Source: an uncultured Burkholderiales bacterium (GTDB lineage Bacteria; Pseudomonadota; Gammaproteobacteria; Burkholderiales; Burkholderiaceae_C). From it: a DNA stretch of 7,723 nucleotides. The translations under genes were made by a program, and so were the position numbers. Every line of letters begins with the position of its first letter. The stretch's first letter is position 1. The DNA is taken from contig CAISQQ010000542.1 of assembly GCA_903887655.1 (NCBI GenBank), positions 1 through 7,723 on the forward strand. The letters are read 5' to 3'. The notes under the pieces were generated by a model. It saw only the letters and a list, made by a program, of their open reading frames with translations. It was not told where the DNA came from and ran no database searches. Of the stretch, positions 1-6,944 are shown one piece after another.

Positions 1-219
1 GCAACGCTGAGTGCAAGCACGACTGCCAGCGATAAAAACAGCGGTGTGACCAATTCGATCACCCTGAGCAACGTGGCTGAAAAAGTCATGGCTCAACCGA
101 GTTTTGATCGTGCCAAGGTGGACTCCATCAAGAAAGCCATCAAAGACGGCAACTATCCCTTGAACCCCAGGGGTATTGCAGAGAGCTTCCTCTCACTCGA
201 ACAAATGATCAAAGGCTAA
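1..219 (+). CDS. flgM: FlgM, anti-sigma-28 factor (3' part only)
   Basis: Reading frame 1 is open from the first base to a TAA at 217-219 and gives 72 residues with no start codon that fits the family, so the 5' end lies outside the window. The visible part has the FlgM layout: a polar, Ser/Thr/Asn-rich flexible stretch, then a conserved C-terminal helical region containing VDSIKKAIKDGNYPLNPRGI and ending in SLEQMIKG. In the family this half binds sigma-28 (FliA) and blocks late flagellar promoters until FlgM is exported through the finished hook-basal body. FlgM is usually about 100 residues, so roughly the first 25-30 are missing. flgN follows after 6 nt on the same strand, the usual flgM-flgN arrangement, so the two are probably co-transcribed. 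Seen: frame, motif and neighbour. Known: function of the family. Confidence 0.93.
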   Translation, partial: ATLSASTTASDKNSGVTNSITLSNVAEKVMAQPSFDRAKVDSIKKAIKDGNYPLNPRGIAESFLSLEQMIKG

Positions 220-225
220 TTCACC

Positions 226-663
226 ATGACCACCTTGAGCGCCGACACCCCCTACCCCGCCCAATCTCCCAATTTGGTGATGGCCGTGATGGAAAGGGTT
301 GGATCACTAGAATCCGTGTTGGAGCAAGAGTTTGATGCATTGAAGGCACAAGATTTGGATCATTTGGATCGCTTACTCAATGCCAAAACCGATATTTTGC
401 AAGAAATCGCCAATATGACCGGCGTTCGTCAAGCCATGGATGCGGATCAACTCGATGCATCCTGGGACGGGTTTCGTTCAAAAATGATGTATTGCCGCAA
501 TTTAAATCGCCGCAATGAGATCTTGGTCATCCGTAAACTCGACGCCATCCGGGGCGCTTTAAAAAGTCTACAAATCAACGACCCATCGAGCTCGGTCGAG
601 GTCTATGACCGCTTGGGCAAACTCAACCGTTTGCGCCGCTCCAGAAATTACCTACAAATGTAA
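226..663 (+). CDS. flgN: FlgN, flagellar export chaperone
   Basis: A 145-residue, mostly helical, charged protein of the usual FlgN length. Residues about 15-65 form a long amphipathic helix carrying the family pattern of a LEQEFDALKAQDLDHLDRLL segment followed by a K near residue 54. Residues about 88-120 hold the second conserved block, CRNLNRRNEILVIRKLDAI, and a C-terminal YDRLGKLN motif follows. FlgN chaperones keep the hook-associated proteins FlgK and FlgL unfolded in the cytoplasm and deliver them to the flagellar type III export gate. The ATG at 226 lies 6 nt after the flgM stop. The Shine-Dalgarno sequence is weak (an AAAGG about 10 nt upstream), so translation may be coupled to flgM. 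The gene ends 104 nt before the end of a convergent gene. Family assignment is firm; the exact client proteins are not visible. Confidence 0.93.
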   Translation: MTTLSADTPYPAQSPNLVMAVMERVGSLESVLEQEFDALKAQDLDHLDRLLNAKTDILQEIANMTGVRQAMDADQLDASWDGFRSKMMYCRNLNRRNEILVIRKLDAIRGALKSLQINDPSSSVEVYDRLGKLNRLRRSRNYLQM

Positions 664-678
664 GTCTCAGGCCCAAGA

Positions 679-730
679 CTTGAGCACCAAGGGTGCTGAA
701 GTTGGGTGCCAATTGATCGCTTGATCGATT
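679..730 (+). terminator. two hairpins after flgN; possible weak terminator
   Basis: In the 104-nt convergent gap, an inverted repeat AGCACC (683-688) / GGTGCT (692-697) has a 3-nt loop. It extends past one G-G mismatch by three more pairs (679-681 with 699-701). A second hairpin pairs 711-718 with 723-730 around GCTT, with one G-T wobble. No clear T-run follows either stem, so this is not a textbook intrinsic terminator. It may stabilise the flgN 3' end or slow polymerase between convergent genes. Confidence 0.3.
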
Positions 731-749
731 GACCGAACCTCGCCACCAT

Positions 750-781
750 CAAGTTCGCCCTCTGGACTTATAGCGAACTTG
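750..781. repeat. 9-bp perfect inverted repeat at the end of the TPR-glycosyltransferase operon
   Basis: CAAGTTCGC at 750-758 is mirrored by GCGAACTTG at 773-781 with a 14-nt loop. The right arm lies inside the last codons of the minus-strand gene ending at 768 and the stop codon is in the loop, so the transcript of that gene would end in this hairpin. No T-run is evident on either side, so a terminator role is only possible. The same 9-mer occurs once more at 5082-5090, in the leader of the same operon. Confidence 0.4.
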
Positions 782-3083
782 TCCAACAACTGTCCCAGTC
801 ACCCCATGCTGCTTGGCGACGCAGCCGAACGCTTGGGTACCACAAACTCTGGCTCGTGTGTTGAAACCAACGCCAGTCGGCGCTCAAGGGCAACAACACC
901 GTCACCTCTTGACCCAAGGCACCGGCCAAATGCACGGTGGAGTTGTCAACACTCACCACCTCATCGCAAGCTTGTATCAGACAGGCCAAGCCTTCCAAAT
1001 CTTGAAAATTGTCAACGCTGGCGAGCTGCTCGACTTGCACCCCAGTTTCACGCCAACATTCATCGATGTCTGCCTGCACGTCACCATACTGCAAACTGAT
1101 CACCCGCAATCCCTCAGGGTGCTGAGACTGGAGCTGCCTGACCAATCGGGTCAGGGTCATTGAGCGTTGACGCCCAAAGACATCGTTGTGGCTGCGCCAT
1201 GAAATGCCAATGCGACGCAAGGGCATCGTCTGGATACTGTCGCCAGCGCGCAGCTGCTGCTGCACGCTCAACAGCAAGTCAGGGTCGGCCTTCAAATAGG
1301 CGGCGGGTTGCGCCTGAAATGAAGCCCGATCCGGGCGCAAAACTCTCGGTAAACTGCCCATCGGCATGTGCGCATCAAATTGAGCATCGTCAATCTGTGC
1401 CGAGCGGGCCACGAAACTCACCCCAGGGTAGGAGCGCTTGAATAAACCGAGCAGTCTCGCATCGACTTGCACCACCAAAGTCTGGGCCCAAGGCTTCACC
1501 TCAGACAACAAGGAGCCGAACATGATCTCGTCGCCCACCCCTTGTTCGGCCCAAATCAGCAGGGTTTGAACGCGGCTCGAGTCAGCACCCTGAGATTGGG
1601 CGGTGGTCGCAAGAGCAGACTGCCCATCGAACCAGGCCCGCGCGGGGTGGCTGCCTTGCGTTGTGGCCTCGCCGCAAAGAAAACGGTAATCATAGAGGGG
1701 CCAACCCCGCGCAAAATCCCCCTGCCTGAGGTAGATCAACCCCAAGTTGCGCTGTCCAATGGCCCATTCAATGGGCAAGCCTTTGAGCAATTGTGCGGGC
1801 AAAGCCCCCACTTGCAGCGACAAACGCGTCATGGTCTCCACCGCCACGGGTGCGCGCAAACAAACACCATCCAAGCCCTGTTGTAGCCCCGCTATAGCTT
1901 TTGCGTCATGGCCCATTTTCTCTTCAGTCGCCGCCAAGTTCACGCACGCGGCCAAGTATTGGGGGTCAAGGTGTTGGCATTGGGCAAAACAGTCCACTGC
2001 CAACTCATAATGCCCCAACATCTGACACAGCAGGCCCAAATTGTTCAAAGCCAGCACGTGGTTGGGTTCTCGCTCGAGAATGTGGACAAAACACTGTTGA
2101 GCCAAATCGAGCTGCTTTTGCCCTTTGAAGGCCAAGCCCAAATTCAACCAAGCGTCCAGATGGTCCACTTGCAACTCAATCACGCGCTCAAAGAGCCCCT
2201 GCGCTGCTGCCCAGAGCTTTTGCTCCATCAGCGTTTGCCCCTTGGCAATCCAACACTGCAAATAGGGCTCATGCAAAGATTCGGCCTGGTCAAAATGCTC
2301 GATGGCTTCAGACCACAACTGCTGCTTGTGTTTGATCAAGCCACAGTTGTAGTGGCTTTGATAATGGCGCGGCTCGATCATCAAGCAGCGCTTGAACTGC
2401 AGGTAAGCCAGCTGAAAATACTCTTGCGCCGTCCACAACAACCCCAAGTCAAAATGCAACTCCACCGATTTGTCATCCAAAGCAATGGCCAATTGGAAAT
2501 GCAACAAGGCGGCTTCTGTTTGCGACAAGGCTTGATGGATCAAGGCGGTTTGGTGGTGAGCCAGCACACTCTCGGGATTGAGCTTTAACAAGGTGCTGTA
2601 GACCTCCAAGGCTGCTGGCCAGTCCTCGAGTTTTTGCAAGGTTTTGCCCAAATGGGTCAACAATTCGACGTCTTGGTGTTGGTAGAGCAAGGCCTGTCGA
2701 TAAGCGTGTTTGGCGGCCAAGTACTGCGCTTGATCAAAAAATATGGAAGCCAAGACTGTCCATGCACGGCTGTCATGGGGCACCAGCGCCAAGTGGGTTT
2801 GAAGGCAGTCGATGGCGTGAGCCGTTTGATCCATTTGGTAATGAGACAGACCCGCCAAATAATGGGCTGTGGGGTGCTGAGGCTGGGCGCGAATGAGCGC
2901 TGAGAGCTGCTCTAGTGCAAGACTGAACTGATTGGATTTGAGCAAAGCGACTGCTCTTGGCAAGACGTCCTCCAAGCATGACGGCTCAGGGCGCAGGCTG
3001 GGTGAAGACTCGCGCAACCGCTCCAAAGTGAGGTGGGTAGCGGCTTGGGAAGTGGGGTGAGGAGTGGGGTGGGTCATGTTCAT
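768..3083 (-). CDS. TPR-repeat protein with C-terminal GT9-like glycosyltransferase domain (771 aa)
   Basis: A soluble protein with no signal peptide or membrane segment. Residues about 36-415 form roughly eleven 34-residue TPR units (for example AWLNLGLAFKGQKQLDLAQQ and the following ALNNLGLLCQMLGHYELAVD). A linking repeat at 445-468 ends in GWPLYDYRF. The C-terminal domain (about 505-771) has LLIWAEQGVGDEIMFGSLL at 508-526, GISWRS at 626-631 and SVDNSTVHLAGALG at 711-724. These resemble the glycine-rich loop and the sugar-nucleotide-binding region of GT9/GT-B enzymes such as heptosyltransferases. It is a paralogue of the upstream 655-aa protein. Its ATG overlaps that gene's TGA by one base (TGATG), indicating translational coupling; a second ATG two codons on is an alternative start. 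The architecture matches FlmG-type flagellin glycosyltransferases, where the TPR part binds flagellin. The substrate here is inferred only from flagellar neighbours. A scaffold without catalysis is the alternative. Confidence 0.93.
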   Translation of the reverse strand: MNMTHPTPHPTSQAATHLTLERLRESSPSLRPEPSCLEDVLPRAVALLKSNQFSLALEQLSALIRAQPQHPTAHYLAGLSHYQMDQTAHAIDCLQTHLALVPHDSRAWTVLASIFFDQAQYLAAKHAYRQALLYQHQDVELLTHLGKTLQKLEDWPAALEVYSTLLKLNPESVLAHHQTALIHQALSQTEAALLHFQLAIALDDKSVELHFDLGLLWTAQEYFQLAYLQFKRCLMIEPRHYQSHYNCGLIKHKQQLWSEAIEHFDQAESLHEPYLQCWIAKGQTLMEQKLWAAAQGLFERVIELQVDHLDAWLNLGLAFKGQKQLDLAQQCFVHILEREPNHVLALNNLGLLCQMLGHYELAVDCFAQCQHLDPQYLAACVNLAATEEKMGHDAKAIAGLQQGLDGVCLRAPVAVETMTRLSLQVGALPAQLLKGLPIEWAIGQRNLGLIYLRQGDFARGWPLYDYRFLCGEATTQGSHPARAWFDGQSALATTAQSQGADSSRVQTLLIWAEQGVGDEIMFGSLLSEVKPWAQTLVVQVDARLLGLFKRSYPGVSFVARSAQIDDAQFDAHMPMGSLPRVLRPDRASFQAQPAAYLKADPDLLLSVQQQLRAGDSIQTMPLRRIGISWRSHNDVFGRQRSMTLTRLVRQLQSQHPEGLRVISLQYGDVQADIDECWRETGVQVEQLASVDNFQDLEGLACLIQACDEVVSVDNSTVHLAGALGQEVTVLLPLSADWRWFQHTSQSLWYPSVRLRRQAAWGDWDSCWTSSL

Positions 3084-5050
3084 CAGGAATTGAATAAATG
3101 TTTCAAGGCCGTCGTGACGTGTCTCCAGTCATTGAGGTGGGTTTGCCGCAGCAGCTGCACACTGGGGTACCAGGGACTTTGCGCGACCCCTTGCATCCAG
3201 CGCCAATCCGACTCCAGGGGCAACAGCGCCAAAACCGGTTGATTCAACGCGCCGCCCATGTGAACGGTGACGTTGTCCACGCTCACCACCGCATCCATGG
3301 CCGCGATCAAGGCCATCAAGCCATCCACATCAGAAAAATTGTCGACCTCATGAACTTGGTGAACCCGAATGCCTGTTTGGGCCCAGCAAGTTTGGATGTC
3401 TTCGTCCACCTCGCCGTATTGGAGACTCACCAGCAGCACACCTGGGGCATGAATCGCCAGCGCGAGCTCGCTCAAATCAAGACTTCGGCGCTCACCAGAC
3501 TCTCGGCTGAGGCTGCGCCAAGAGACACCCACTCGGCAAGTGACGGGTTGATCCTCGGTCACGGCCGTGGGAAGCCCCTCGCGCAAGCGCTGCACCCGAC
3601 TCGCATCGGCCAAGAGGTAGCCCTGGGGCTGAGCAGCAAACGCGGCGGCGTTGTGCCGACACCATTGCGCCAAACTGCCCATGCTCGAATGGGCGTCATA
3701 AAGAGCCTCGTCCACCACATGTTCTTTGGGCAGGAATTCAATGTCAGGCATGCTTCGCCTCATCACCTCAAGAAGCCGCCCATCGACTTGCACCAAGAGG
3801 TGCTGGACGCGCTGGCGTGTTTCGCGCAGCAGTGAGGCGAACATGATCTCGTCGCCCAGACCTTGTTCGGCCCAAACCAAGAGCCTTTGAGGAGCCAAGA
3901 CGCTGCCCTTGCGGGTCCATGGGGGTTTTGAAGTGGACAAGGCCAGGGGCTTGAAGCTGTCGACTTGCCATCTCCACTCGTGCTCAACCCAGCCCCGCTC
4001 AAACAAGCCCAAGCGCAAACAAATGAGCCCCAAATTCCAGTGCGCTTTGGCATGCGCGGGGTTGAGTTCAATGGCTTTCTCAAAATTCTCCATCGCTGGG
4101 TGCGGGCGGTTGAGTCGCTCTAGTGCCATGCCTTTGCAAAAGTACAGCTCATCGCTTTGAACCCCATGCCGCACGGCCTCATCCAACACTTGCAAGGCCT
4201 CGTTGTACCCGGCTCTTTGACACAACAGCACACTCAAATTGAGGTACACCGCCGCGTAGCCTGGATCAAGCCGCAAGGCGCAGCGGTACTGCTCGATGGC
4301 CAAGTCGTCCTGGCCCTCGTCTTGCAACAAAACACCCCAGTTGTAATGGGCAGCGGGCAACGCTGTATCGAGCTCGATGGCTTTGGCGTAATGGGATTGG
4401 GCCTGCTGGCTTTGACCCAGGCCTTGGTGCGCCAAGCCCAAATTCAGGTGGTGGTGGGCATTCAAAGGATGCATCTCACACAACGCTTGCAGCAAGGGCA
4501 GCGCCCGATCAAATCCTTGCTGCTCCATGTACAACTCGCTCAAAGCACTCAACACTTTTTCATCGTGAGGACTGCGCCAATGAGCCTGGCGCAGCGCCTC
4601 TCGCGCCAAGTCCCCATGGTCCCCTCCCCAGGCGCGGTAGGCGCGCGCAAGCTCGGTGACGTGCTCGACCTGGTCGGGCTCGAGATAGACGAGGTTTTTA
4701 AAGATTTCGACGGCATTGGCATGCTCACCCAGGGCGAGTAAACACTGGCCCAGCAAACCCCAAGCGGTCAAATCTTGGCTGTGCTGCTTCAAATACTGGT
4801 TCAAGCCATGCTTGGCGAAGCCCCAGTCGCCCAGTTGAAAGCTCACCAAAGCCAACAAAAACAAGGCTTGCGCTTGCTCGCCAGACAAGGCCAAGATATC
4901 CAGGTAAAGGCTGCGCGCACGAGCCAAGTCGCCTTGCTGATGCGAGCGACCCGCGTCTTGCAGCAAGGCCTGAATTCTGTCCTCAAGGCTCGGATCTGCC
5001 ACAAGCACAGGCGCGCGCTGGAAGGAGGCCGCAATCGAGGAGTTCAACAT
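3083..5050 (-). CDS. TPR-repeat protein with C-terminal GT9-like glycosyltransferase domain (655 aa)
   Basis: First gene of a tandem pair. Residues about 23-345 carry about nine TPR units (clear ones at 199-228 and 234-262, and AHWNLGLICLRLGLFERGW at 336-354). The typical TPR-to-transferase joint HEWRW follows at 357-361. The C-terminal domain (about 388-655) has LLVWAEQGLGDEIMFASLL at 390-408, GVSWRS at 508-513 and SVDNVTVHMGGALN at 590-603, with a shared tail (SDWRWMQ, SPWYPSV). The domain is close to that of the downstream paralogue along its whole length, while the TPR parts differ in number and sequence, so the two may recognise different partners. No signal peptide is seen, so the protein is probably cytoplasmic. 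The ATG at 5050 lacks a strong Shine-Dalgarno sequence. A GT-B transferase acting on flagellar proteins (FlmG-like) is the favoured reading; other acceptors such as surface polysaccharide remain possible. Confidence 0.94.
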   Translation of the reverse strand: MLNSSIAASFQRAPVLVADPSLEDRIQALLQDAGRSHQQGDLARARSLYLDILALSGEQAQALFLLALVSFQLGDWGFAKHGLNQYLKQHSQDLTAWGLLGQCLLALGEHANAVEIFKNLVYLEPDQVEHVTELARAYRAWGGDHGDLAREALRQAHWRSPHDEKVLSALSELYMEQQGFDRALPLLQALCEMHPLNAHHHLNLGLAHQGLGQSQQAQSHYAKAIELDTALPAAHYNWGVLLQDEGQDDLAIEQYRCALRLDPGYAAVYLNLSVLLCQRAGYNEALQVLDEAVRHGVQSDELYFCKGMALERLNRPHPAMENFEKAIELNPAHAKAHWNLGLICLRLGLFERGWVEHEWRWQVDSFKPLALSTSKPPWTRKGSVLAPQRLLVWAEQGLGDEIMFASLLRETRQRVQHLLVQVDGRLLEVMRRSMPDIEFLPKEHVVDEALYDAHSSMGSLAQWCRHNAAAFAAQPQGYLLADASRVQRLREGLPTAVTEDQPVTCRVGVSWRSLSRESGERRSLDLSELALAIHAPGVLLVSLQYGEVDEDIQTCWAQTGIRVHQVHEVDNFSDVDGLMALIAAMDAVVSVDNVTVHMGGALNQPVLALLPLESDWRWMQGVAQSPWYPSVQLLRQTHLNDWRHVTTALKHLFNS

Positions 5051-5073
5051 GGCAAGGGGCTAGAAGGTTCGGG

Positions 5074-5155
5074 TTGAAAGCGCGAACTTGCCCTTTCAAA
5101 CACCGGCAAGTATTGGCCAAGGCATGACCGAGATCATGCTGAAAGTACCTTTCAA
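5074..5155 (-). promoter_or_regulatory. leader of the TPR-glycosyltransferase pair with TTGAAAGG repeats
   Basis: The 162-nt gap upstream of the 655-aa gene holds, on the minus strand, TTGAAAGG twice (5148-5155 and 5092-5099), 56 nt apart. The proximal copy forms a 7-bp inverted repeat TTGAAAG/CTTTCAA (5074-5080 with 5093-5099, loop 12). The distal copy forms TGAAAG-TAC-CTTTCA (5140-5154). I see no convincing sigma-70 or sigma-28 promoter. A sigma-54-like GG/GC pair at about 5106-5119 has a spacer one base short. These could be regulator-binding sites, an RNA structure near the start codon, or chance. Confidence 0.25.
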
Positions 5156-5171
5156 GCAAATTACATGCCTT

Positions 5172-5226
5172 GAGCGCTCCACCCCCTCCCCCAACTGATC
5201 GGGGCGGCACCCTCAGGTGGGTGCTG
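5172..5226 (-). terminator. stacked hairpins over the 3' end of flhX; terminator-like, no U-run
   Basis: GCACCC/GGGTGC (5219-5224 with 5207-5212, loop 6) spans the flhX stop codon. It is followed at once by CCCC/GGGG (5201-5204 with 5189-5192, loop 8) and, 9 nt later, by the palindrome GAGCGCTC at 5172-5179. No U-tract follows, so complete intrinsic termination is unlikely. Partial attenuation between flhX and the TPR genes, or 3'-end protection, is possible. Confidence 0.3.
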
Positions 5227-5506
5227 ATGGGTCCTTGCGTTTTTCATCCCCAGGCTTCATGCCTTTGAGCCAATACACCCAGGACAAAATGACCGCCACT
5301 GCGGTGAACAAGTCGGGGGGAATTTCCTCCCCCACATCGAGCCTGCTGAGCAAGGCCAGCAACTGGGGGTCTTGCGTGACATAGACACCTTGACGGCGCG
5401 CCTCCTCAATGATCAATTGCGCCAACTCATCGCGCCCCTTGGCGATCACTTTGGGGGTTTTGTTCAGCCCATATTCAAGAGCCAGGGCTTCAAGGGGGGA
5501 TTTCAT
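5213..5506 (-). CDS. FlhX: stand-alone FlhB/EscU/YscU C-terminal-domain protein
   Basis: A 97-residue protein equal to the part of FlhB that remains after autocleavage at its NPTH motif. It contains ALALEYG at 7-13, TPKVIAKG at 17-24, a helix LAQLIIEEARRQGV (28-41), the short strand VTQDPQL, then LDVGEEIPPDLFTAVAVILS (55-74) and WVYWLKG. All four FlhB membrane helices and the NPTH motif are absent, as usual for this family (FlhX in Proteobacteria, YlqH in Bacillus). Such proteins can replace the FlhB C-terminal fragment at the export gate and influence the switch from hook to filament substrates. The 16-residue polar tail is variable. The ATG is fixed by an in-frame TAG two codons upstream; no clear Shine-Dalgarno sequence is seen. 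It lies 81 nt downstream of the FliK-like gene, a pairing also known elsewhere. Confidence 0.94.
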   Translation of the reverse strand: MKSPLEALALEYGLNKTPKVIAKGRDELAQLIIEEARRQGVYVTQDPQLLALLSRLDVGEEIPPDLFTAVAVILSWVYWLKGMKPGDEKRKDPSAPT

Positions 5507-5587
5507 GGGCTAGGGGATCAGGGTGGGTGTTGGGGTTGATTGGATTACGCAGGGTTCAGCAGATTTAAGCAGGCTTACACAGCCCTC

Positions 5588-6886
5588 TCAAGCCTTGGCG
5601 TCCACCACCCGACCCAAGGCCGTGGGGGAGAGTTGTTCTTGCTCGAGAGGCTTGGGGGCATTGAAGATTTGAAAACTATTGAGCTGCAGACCGGAGTCTT
5701 GCAAATCAAAACCCAAATCCTTGGCTTTGAGCCTTGCCATGTCGGCCACATCACTTCTGAGCGCCCACATGGTCAAATCCACTTGGCTTTCTTGACTGAT
5801 TTGGGTATGGAGCCAAACCTCCCCCAGCACTCGACTTTTGGAGTGAATATCCACACTCAAGGGTGGTTGGGCTTGACCTTGCTGGCGGCCTTTTCTTTTG
5901 AAATGCAAATCCACCGGATCGGCATCCAAAAAAGGAATGATGACCTTCAAGTTCAAGTCCCCACGGGCCCAGTGCTGCACGGCCTGCAGCTGGGAGGCGT
6001 CGAGCTCGTTGACACCACGCTGCAAGGCTTGTTTCAAATCCCCTTGATCGGAAGCGTCCGAGCTTTGTAGCCCAGTGAGCAACTCTTGGAGCATGGATTT
6101 GGGGCCCTCCTTGGCGTTTTCACCCACGCTGAGCAAGCGCTCATTGCTCTTGGCCTGCGTCATGACCATGTTTTTCAAGGCGCTGCCCGAGACGTAAGAC
6201 ATGGAGAGGGCCATCTTTCGGTACAAGGCCCACCAGGCCCCCAAATTCATCTGCGCACTCAGTTGGGCCAAAAAGTCCGGCTGCATCAATTGCGCCACCG
6301 ACTCAAAGCCCAAGGGCTGCTGCATGAGCATGGCCGTGCGGCTGCCCAACATCAGCATCGGTGACGCTGCGGAGAGCAGCGTGGACGGGTCTGGGGGTGA
6401 AGCGGCAGCACCCACGCCCGCCGGTTTGAGACCCAGCGTTGAAGCGGCCGCTGTCCCCGCCGCATTGGCTGCACCCGCGCCAGGCCCAGACGCCTGGGCC
6501 GCGCCAGCCTGAGACTTGTTTTGAACCACCGCGGCGATGGAAGGGTTTTTGGCATCCCCCAGCGGCGTGGTCGCGCTCGCACTCAGGTTGGCGTTTTGCA
6601 AATGCAATCCATAGCCCAGTGCCGACTGGAACACGCTCACAAATGGACGATCCCCCGGCTTCAAACCCCAGGTGGTGGGAATCTCAAAGGAAAAATTCTT
6701 CAGCCACAACCGCACCGAGCCCCGCTCGAGGGTGACGGTGGCTTGGACAATTTCTTGATCGGTCAGCCCCAAAGACTGGGCCACAGGACTCTCGACCCAA
6801 ATGGGACGGTTGTCCATTTGGACCAATGGCACTCGGGGTGCGCCAAGAATATTTTCAGGACCCAGTAACAAATCAAGGACTTTCAA
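5588..6886 (-). CDS. FliK-like flagellar hook-length control / export switch protein (432 aa)
   Basis: The three-part layout is typical of FliK-like proteins. The N-terminal domain (1-100) is folded-looking and includes VTLERGSVRLWLKNFSFEIP. A low-complexity Ala/Gly/Pro/Ser linker occupies about 101-175. The C-terminal half follows, with a helical region at 195-310 and the FliK C-terminal (Flg_hook) domain at about 311-408: LNLKVIIPFLDADPVDLHF, then SRVLGEVWLHTQIS and a helix ending LGFDLQDSGLQLNSFQIF. In FliK this domain contacts the FlhB C-terminal part to stop hook growth and switch export. The partner-like FlhX is encoded next, so this may be a paralogue of the main fliK; hence no symbol. 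The first possible start is TTG at 6886; ATG at 6817 (residue 24) is the alternative. Neither has a good Shine-Dalgarno sequence, but a small upstream ORF overlaps the TTG. Confidence 0.88.
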   Translation of the reverse strand: MKVLDLLLGPENILGAPRVPLVQMDNRPIWVESPVAQSLGLTDQEIVQATVTLERGSVRLWLKNFSFEIPTTWGLKPGDRPFVSVFQSALGYGLHLQNANLSASATTPLGDAKNPSIAAVVQNKSQAGAAQASGPGAGAANAAGTAAASTLGLKPAGVGAAASPPDPSTLLSAASPMLMLGSRTAMLMQQPLGFESVAQLMQPDFLAQLSAQMNLGAWWALYRKMALSMSYVSGSALKNMVMTQAKSNERLLSVGENAKEGPKSMLQELLTGLQSSDASDQGDLKQALQRGVNELDASQLQAVQHWARGDLNLKVIIPFLDADPVDLHFKRKGRQQGQAQPPLSVDIHSKSRVLGEVWLHTQISQESQVDLTMWALRSDVADMARLKAKDLGFDLQDSGLQLNSFQIFNAPKPLEQEQLSPTALGRVVDAKA

Positions 6887-6927
6887 AAGGAGGGGCCGCC
6901 CGCGCTGGGTGCAGCACTCAGGCTCAT
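6883..6927 (-). CDS. possible 14-codon leader ORF coupled to the FliK-like start
   Basis: ATG at 6927-6925 opens a short frame (MSLSAAPSAGGPSF) that ends in a TGA at 6885-6883. That stop overlaps the TTG start of the FliK-like gene (TTGA). Because the TTG has no Shine-Dalgarno sequence (only CCTCCTT, the wrong strand), coupling from this leader could explain its use. It has no obvious ribosome site of its own and sits only about ten nt after the predicted sigma-28 start point. It may be chance; no function is known. Confidence 0.2.
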   Translation of the reverse strand: MSLSAAPSAGGPSF

Positions 6928-6944
6928 TCAGGCCCAGCCAGCAT

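Noticed and set aside
1908..2588. Long + strand open frame (226 aa) opposite the 771-aa gene
   Set aside because: It is the antisense of the TPR array; its composition mirrors the TPR codons, it has no recognisable domain, and the minus-strand frame clearly explains the region.
3098..3835. Long + strand open frame (245 aa) opposite the 655-aa gene
   Set aside because: Shadow of the GT9-like domain on the other strand; no family features and no start context.
4157..4741. Open + strand frame of 194 aa
   Set aside because: Antisense of the second TPR array, rich in Gln and Leu only because the TPR codons are reversed.
5106..5119. Sigma-54-like TGGC...TTGC upstream of the 655-aa gene
   Set aside because: The spacing between GG and GC is 9 nt, not the required 10.
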